Assembly: GCA_003141315.1 (NCBI GenBank)
Contig: PLLP01000017.1
Location: 1 to 64,000, forward strand
DNA length: 64,000 nt
Direction of reading: 5' to 3'
Source of the DNA: Phycisphaerales bacterium
GTDB lineage: Bacteria > Planctomycetota > Phycisphaerae > Sedimentisphaerales > Anaerobacaceae
In this document: in pieces, positions 60,517 to 64,000 of the stretch
Layout: each line of letters starts with the position of its first letter
How positions within the stretch are numbered: position 1 is the stretch's first letter
Notes under the pieces: model-generated
Told to the model about the DNA's origin: nothing
What the model saw: only the letters and a program-made list of their open reading frames with translations
The model's database searches: none
Translations under genes and position numbers: made by a program

Positions 60517-61869
60517 ATGAAACCGTTGACGAAAATGATTGTGACAGCAGTTATTTTGTTGTCTGTAGCTGGTATTATTGCAGCCTTGTTTCTAAAAAGT
60601 TCGGGCGGCGGGAAGAATTCGTTTAAGACAGTTAAGCTCAAACGAGGGGAACTCCTGGTCACCATACCCGCAACCGGTACGGTCGAGCCTGAAGAAGTGA
60701 TTGACGTCGGCGCACAGGTTGCAGGGCAAATACTTGCCTTCGGCAAAGACAAAGACGGCAAAACGGTTGACTACGGGTCGAATGTCGAAGAAGGAACAAT
60801 ACTGGCACAGATTGACGAAACCGTATATGCCGCCAATGCTGCACAAGCCTCTGCACAGCTTTTGCAGGCGAAAGCCGGCGTTATGCGAGCCGTGGCCGAC
60901 CTCGAACAATTGAAAGCCAGATTATACCAGGCTCAGCGGGATTGGGAACGGGCTCAGAAACTCGGGCCGGAAGCGCTTGCGGAAAGCAGCTACGATGCCT
61001 ACAAGGCGGCTTATGAGACAGCCAAAGCAAATGTCACGATAGGTGAGGCCACCATCGAACAGGATAAGGCTTCTGTCACCCAGGCCGAGGCAGTTCTTCA
61101 GTCGGCGCAGCGAAACCTCAGCTACTGCACGATAAAGTCGCCGGTCAGCGGGATAATTATCGACCGGAGGGTGAACATCGGCCAGACGGTCGTTTCCAGC
61201 TTGAATACACCGAGTTTATTTCTGATTGCAAAAGACCTCAAACGAATGCAGGTCTGGGTTTCCGTCAACGAGGCGTTTATTGGACTTATTCATCCGGGGC
61301 AGCAGGTGAGTTTTAAAGTTGACGCCTACCCGAATGAGGTATTCAGCGGCGAGGTGGGCAAGGTGAGGCTTAATGCTACTATGACGCAGAATGTAGTGAT
61401 GTACACCGTTGAGGTTATAACGGATAATTCGAGCGGAAAACTGCTGCCATACCTTACTGCAGCCGTTCAGTTTGAACAGAGCCGCAGAAGCGACGTGCTG
61501 CTTGTGCCGAATGCCGCCCTGCACTGGATGCCAAAAACTGAACAACAGGTCACTCCTGAATTTCGCACTTCTTCATCGAATGATTCCGATCAGGGCGAAG
61601 GACAGTCTGCCGCAGGCGGTTCGCCGAATCAGGTGACGCAGGCATCGGCAGGCAGAAACAATCAGCAGGTTATCTGGGTGCCGCAGGGCAGTTTTGTCAG
61701 GCCGATTGCGGTGAAGGCAGGCGCCTCTGACGGCACAATGACAGAGGTCGAAAGCGACGAATTAACAGAAGGCCTCGATGTGGTTCTGGGAGAGCAGCAG
61801 TCAGCGACACCCGGCACCGGCAGCAGCGGTACCACTAATCCGTTTGTTCCGCAGTTCAGGAGACGTTAA
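60517..61869 (+). CDS. macA: MacA-type periplasmic adaptor protein
   Basis: A 450-residue HlyD-family adaptor. One N-terminal membrane helix (VTAVILLSVAGIIAALFL, about residues 8-25) is followed by a lipoyl half-motif (GTVEPEEVIDVGAQVAGQIL) and an alpha-hairpin coiled coil (about 95-190). The barrel half-motif CTIKSPVSGIIIDRRVNIGQ and a beta-barrel domain follow. A low-complexity region (about 345-390) is longer than in Escherichia coli MacA. It links the MacB transporter to an outer-membrane channel, here probably encoded elsewhere. It starts 40 bases after the regulator gene. Confidence 0.92.
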   Translation: MKPLTKMIVTAVILLSVAGIIAALFLKSSGGGKNSFKTVKLKRGELLVTIPATGTVEPEEVIDVGAQVAGQILAFGKDKDGKTVDYGSNVEEGTILAQIDETVYAANAAQASAQLLQAKAGVMRAVADLEQLKARLYQAQRDWERAQKLGPEALAESSYDAYKAAYETAKANVTIGEATIEQDKASVTQAEAVLQSAQRNLSYCTIKSPVSGIIIDRRVNIGQTVVSSLNTPSLFLIAKDLKRMQVWVSVNEAFIGLIHPGQQVSFKVDAYPNEVFSGEVGKVRLNATMTQNVVMYTVEVITDNSSGKLLPYLTAAVQFEQSRRSDVLLVPNAALHWMPKTEQQVTPEFRTSSSNDSDQGEGQSAAGGSPNQVTQASAGRNNQQVIWVPQGSFVRPIAVKAGASDGTMTEVESDELTEGLDVVLGEQQSATPGTGSSGTTNPFVPQFRRR

Positions 61870-61940
61870 TACCGGTATGAACAGAATCCGCTTTGCCTTA
61901 ACCGGCACAGGTGGGAGTGCAGATACAGGAGTAAAAGTTT

Positions 61941-62708
61941 ATGCAGCTTATAGAATTGCGGGACATTTACAAAACATATCACGTTGATGAGCTGCCGGTT
62001 CCCGTGCTGAGGGGAGTATCGTTAGCCGTTGCCGAAGGAGAGCTTGTTGCGCTGATGGGCGCTTCCGGCTCCGGTAAAAGCACGCTGATGAACATCCTCG
62101 GCTGTCTCGACAGGCCGACCTCGGGGGAATACTGGCTGGATGGACACGAGGCGTCGCGGATGTCAACGGACGAACGTGCCTTTCTGCGAAATCACAAGAT
62201 AGGTTTTGTTTTCCAGAACTTCAATTTGCTGCCCCGCACCACTGCCCTGGAAAATGTTGTTATGCCGCTGTCATATACGACGGAAAAAATTTCCGATAGC
62301 CAGGCCAGGCAAAGGGCTGTTGAATCGCTTACCCTGATGGGTCTTGCAGACCGGCTCGATTATGAGCCGGCGAAGCTGTCGGGCGGACAGCAGCAGAGGG
62401 TGGCAATTGCCCGCGCGCTGATAAGCAAGCCGTCAATTCTTCTTGCGGATGAGCCGACGGGCAATCTGGATTCGAAGACCAGCGAGGAAGTGCTTCAGTT
62501 ATTCGGTCGGCTTAACACGGAAGAGGGTATAACAATCATTTTAGTGACGCACGACCCCGGCATTGCAAAGCATGCCAAAAGGATAATCCACATTAGTGAT
62601 GGCATTATCGACGGCCAGGGAGCAGCTGACAACAGTTCGCCAGGGACGGCAGAATCCAGACGAAACGTCTATCGTCCCAGACGGTTTGATTCAGGAGGCG
62701 CACAATGA
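61941..62708 (+). CDS. macB: MacB-type ABC transporter ATPase subunit
   Basis: A 255-residue nucleotide-binding domain with a complete set of motifs: Walker [10 protein letters not shown] (about residues 40-48), the Q loop [12 protein letters not shown], signature [15 protein letters not shown] and Walker [13 protein letters not shown]. In E. coli MacB this domain is fused to the permease; here it is a separate protein. Its stop overlaps the permease start (ATGA). The product powers export through MacA. Confidence 0.95.
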   Translation: MQLIELRDIYKTYHVDELPVPVLRGVSLAVAEGELVALMGASGSGKSTLMNILGCLDRPTSGEYWLDGHEASRMSTDERAFLRNHKIGFVFQNFNLLPRTTALENVVMPLSYTTEKISDSQARQRAVESLTLMGLADRLDYEPAKLSGGQQQRVAIARALISKPSILLADEPTGNLDSKTSEEVLQLFGRLNTEEGITIILVTHDPGIAKHAKRIIHISDGIIDGQGAADNSSPGTAESRRNVYRPRRFDSGGAQ

Positions 62709-64000
62709 AAATCAGCCGTACGTTTAGAACGGCGCTGCGGGCGCTTCGCCGCAATCCGATGAGGGCAACGCTTACGACTCTGGGCATAGTTATCGGCGTT
62801 GCAGCGGTGATTGCAATGATGGAAATCGGCAGCGGTTCGTCTGCAATGGTTCAAAATTCAATCGCAGGGATGGGGGCGAACAGTATTCTTGTCCTGCCCG
62901 GCGCTGCTGCCAGCGGTGGTATAAATTTTGGTGCCGGCAGCGTTATGACTCTTACGCCCGGCGACTGCGATGCAATTATTCGTGATTGTCCTGCCGTTCG
63001 CAGCGTAGCGCCTGTTGTTCGGACAAGAGGCCAGGTAGTCTATGGCAGCCGCAACTGGATTCCTTCCTCAATGTACGGCACAACCCCGGCTTTTCTGGAT
63101 GTGAGGGACTGGACTACGATGGCTGAAGGGGAAGTCTTCACTGACCAGGATGTGCGAAACAGCAACAAGGTCTGCGTAATTGGTCAGACTTTGTCGCGAG
63201 AACTGTTCGAGGGACAATCGCCTGTCGGCAAAGAAGTAAGGGTTATGAACGTGTCGCTGAAGGTGGTGGGCGTGTTGAGTCCGAAGGGAGCGAATATGAT
63301 GGGGATGGACCAGGATGACATTATTCTGGCGCCCTGGACGACCATCAAATATAGAATTTCGGGTCAATCGACAGCCAATACCAGCCAGAGCAGCTCAACA
63401 TCGAGCAGTTCAAGTTCAATCAATACATTGAGTCAGCTGTACCCGACCAGTCAACTGAATTTATACCCTGTTCCGTCCGCGACGCAGGCGGCTGATACAC
63501 CGCAGCCGGTACGATTCGCCAATGTCGACCAGATTATGGTTGCTGCACGGGCAACTGCCGATATACCTGTGGCCATCAAACAAATGACTGCTGTGCTGCG
63601 TGAACGCCACAGGATACACAACGGGGAAACGGAAGATTTCAACATTCGCGATATGACTGAAATGCTTAAAACTTTAACGGCGACGACAGGACTGATGACG
63701 AATCTGCTGCTGTGCGTCGCGCTTATCTCGCTGGTAGTTGGCGGGGTTGGAATTATGAATATAATGCTCGTGTCGGTGACCGAAAGAACAAGAGAAATTG
63801 GATTGCGAATGGCGGTCGGGGCGCGGGCAAGAGATATTTTGAGGCAATTTATTATCGAAGCGATAATTTTGTGTCTGATGGGTGGTGCTTTCGGAATTCT
63901 TCTCGGGCACGGCGGGTCGTATCTGGTAAAGTTCTTTTTGCATTGGCCGGTCAAAACATCACCGGCAGCTATTATCTCGGCGGTTCTGGTTTCAGCGGGT
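62705..64000 (+). CDS. macB: MacB-type ABC transporter permease, truncated by the window end
   Basis: An open frame of 432 codons that runs off the right edge. The N-terminus has the membrane segment FRTALRALRRNPMRATLTTL then GIVIGVAAVIAMM. The extracellular MacB_PCD domain follows with a Ser-rich low-complexity insert (about residues 225-245). The FtsX-type helix region comes next: LVSVTERTREIGLRMAVGA and the segment before it. This is the permease half of a MacB-type exporter, coupled to the ATPase by a 4-base ATGA overlap. The final helices lie outside the window. Confidence 0.93.
   Translation, partial: MKISRTFRTALRALRRNPMRATLTTLGIVIGVAAVIAMMEIGSGSSAMVQNSIAGMGANSILVLPGAAASGGINFGAGSVMTLTPGDCDAIIRDCPAVRSVAPVVRTRGQVVYGSRNWIPSSMYGTTPAFLDVRDWTTMAEGEVFTDQDVRNSNKVCVIGQTLSRELFEGQSPVGKEVRVMNVSLKVVGVLSPKGANMMGMDQDDIILAPWTTIKYRISGQSTANTSQSSSTSSSSSSINTLSQLYPTSQLNLYPVPSATQAADTPQPVRFANVDQIMVAARATADIPVAIKQMTAVLRERHRIHNGETEDFNIRDMTEMLKTLTATTGLMTNLLLCVALISLVVGGVGIMNIMLVSVTERTREIGLRMAVGARARDILRQFIIEAIILCLMGGAFGILLGHGGSYLVKFFLHWPVKTSPAAIISAVLVSAG

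Overview
The window looks like a chromosomal segment of a Planctomycetota bacterium, most likely class Phycisphaerae (Sedimentisphaerales-like). This is inferred from gene content, not from a marker-gene search. Supporting signs are secreted proteins ending in paired dockerin-like repeats with the 'F..HWL' style (LVIVD protein at 41.8 kb, RCC1/GLUG protein at 51.8 kb), a degenerate GH10-like protein, an unusually long signal peptidase I, and lipid A/Kdo genes (waaA, lpxB) that imply an outer membrane. Most of the window is housekeeping DNA with short operons on both strands. No prophage, CRISPR array, rRNA or large genomic island is visible.

Layout. 0-2.5 kb: the end of argF, a zinc-ribbon protein, rdgB, and a REP-associated tyrosine transposase (RAYT) flanked by its own REP-like hairpins. 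2.6-10.2 kb: topA, a farnesyl/geranylgeranyl diphosphate synthase, miaA, tRNA-Ser(UGA), waaA and an insert-bearing lepB. 10.2-25.9 kb: HU and cold-shock proteins behind a long leader, an HNH protein, two hydrolase-like genes, secreted peptidases of families S8, C69 and S37, tRNA-Val(UAC), a DUF362 ferredoxin-like protein, pdxJ, a GxxExxY gene inside duplicated repeats, dapA, a glycosyltransferase and panB. 26-31 kb: an orphan terminator with a possible small RNA, an HNH + HEPN-like pair behind lpxB, and an ECF sigma/anti-sigma pair. 31-35.3 kb: a cysteine hydrolase, a PatB-type lyase and two exported proteins.

35.5-41.4 kb is a six-gene chaperone cluster read leftward: groEL2, groES, groEL1, dnaJ, grpE, fmdB-like. 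41.8-48.8 kb holds an LVIVD-dockerin protein, a metallo-beta-lactamase-fold lipoprotein, an HD protein, a leftward membrane-associated operon (zf-TFIIB, a 28-residue membrane peptide, LemA, M48 peptidase) and an amidohydrolase. 48.8-54.3 kb has MazG-like and Rrf2 genes, a STAS/HATPase partner-switch pair, a PGRP-like amidase and the RCC1/GLUG protein. 54.6-59.5 kb is a rightward run: a hypothetical protein, the GH10-like protein, a ComEA-like HhH protein, a hypothetical protein, a lipoprotein and a homocysteine methyltransferase domain protein. 59.7-64 kb is a TetR-controlled MacAB-type efflux operon cut by the window end.

The most unusual signal is in the DNA between genes. There are two families of GC-rich hairpins, one associated with the RAYT. 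There are also more than a dozen loci of degenerate short-word repeats, each locus using its own word. These repeats also enter coding sequence: one lies in frame inside rdgB, one supplies the C-terminus of the HATPase gene, and one pair flanks the GxxExxY gene.
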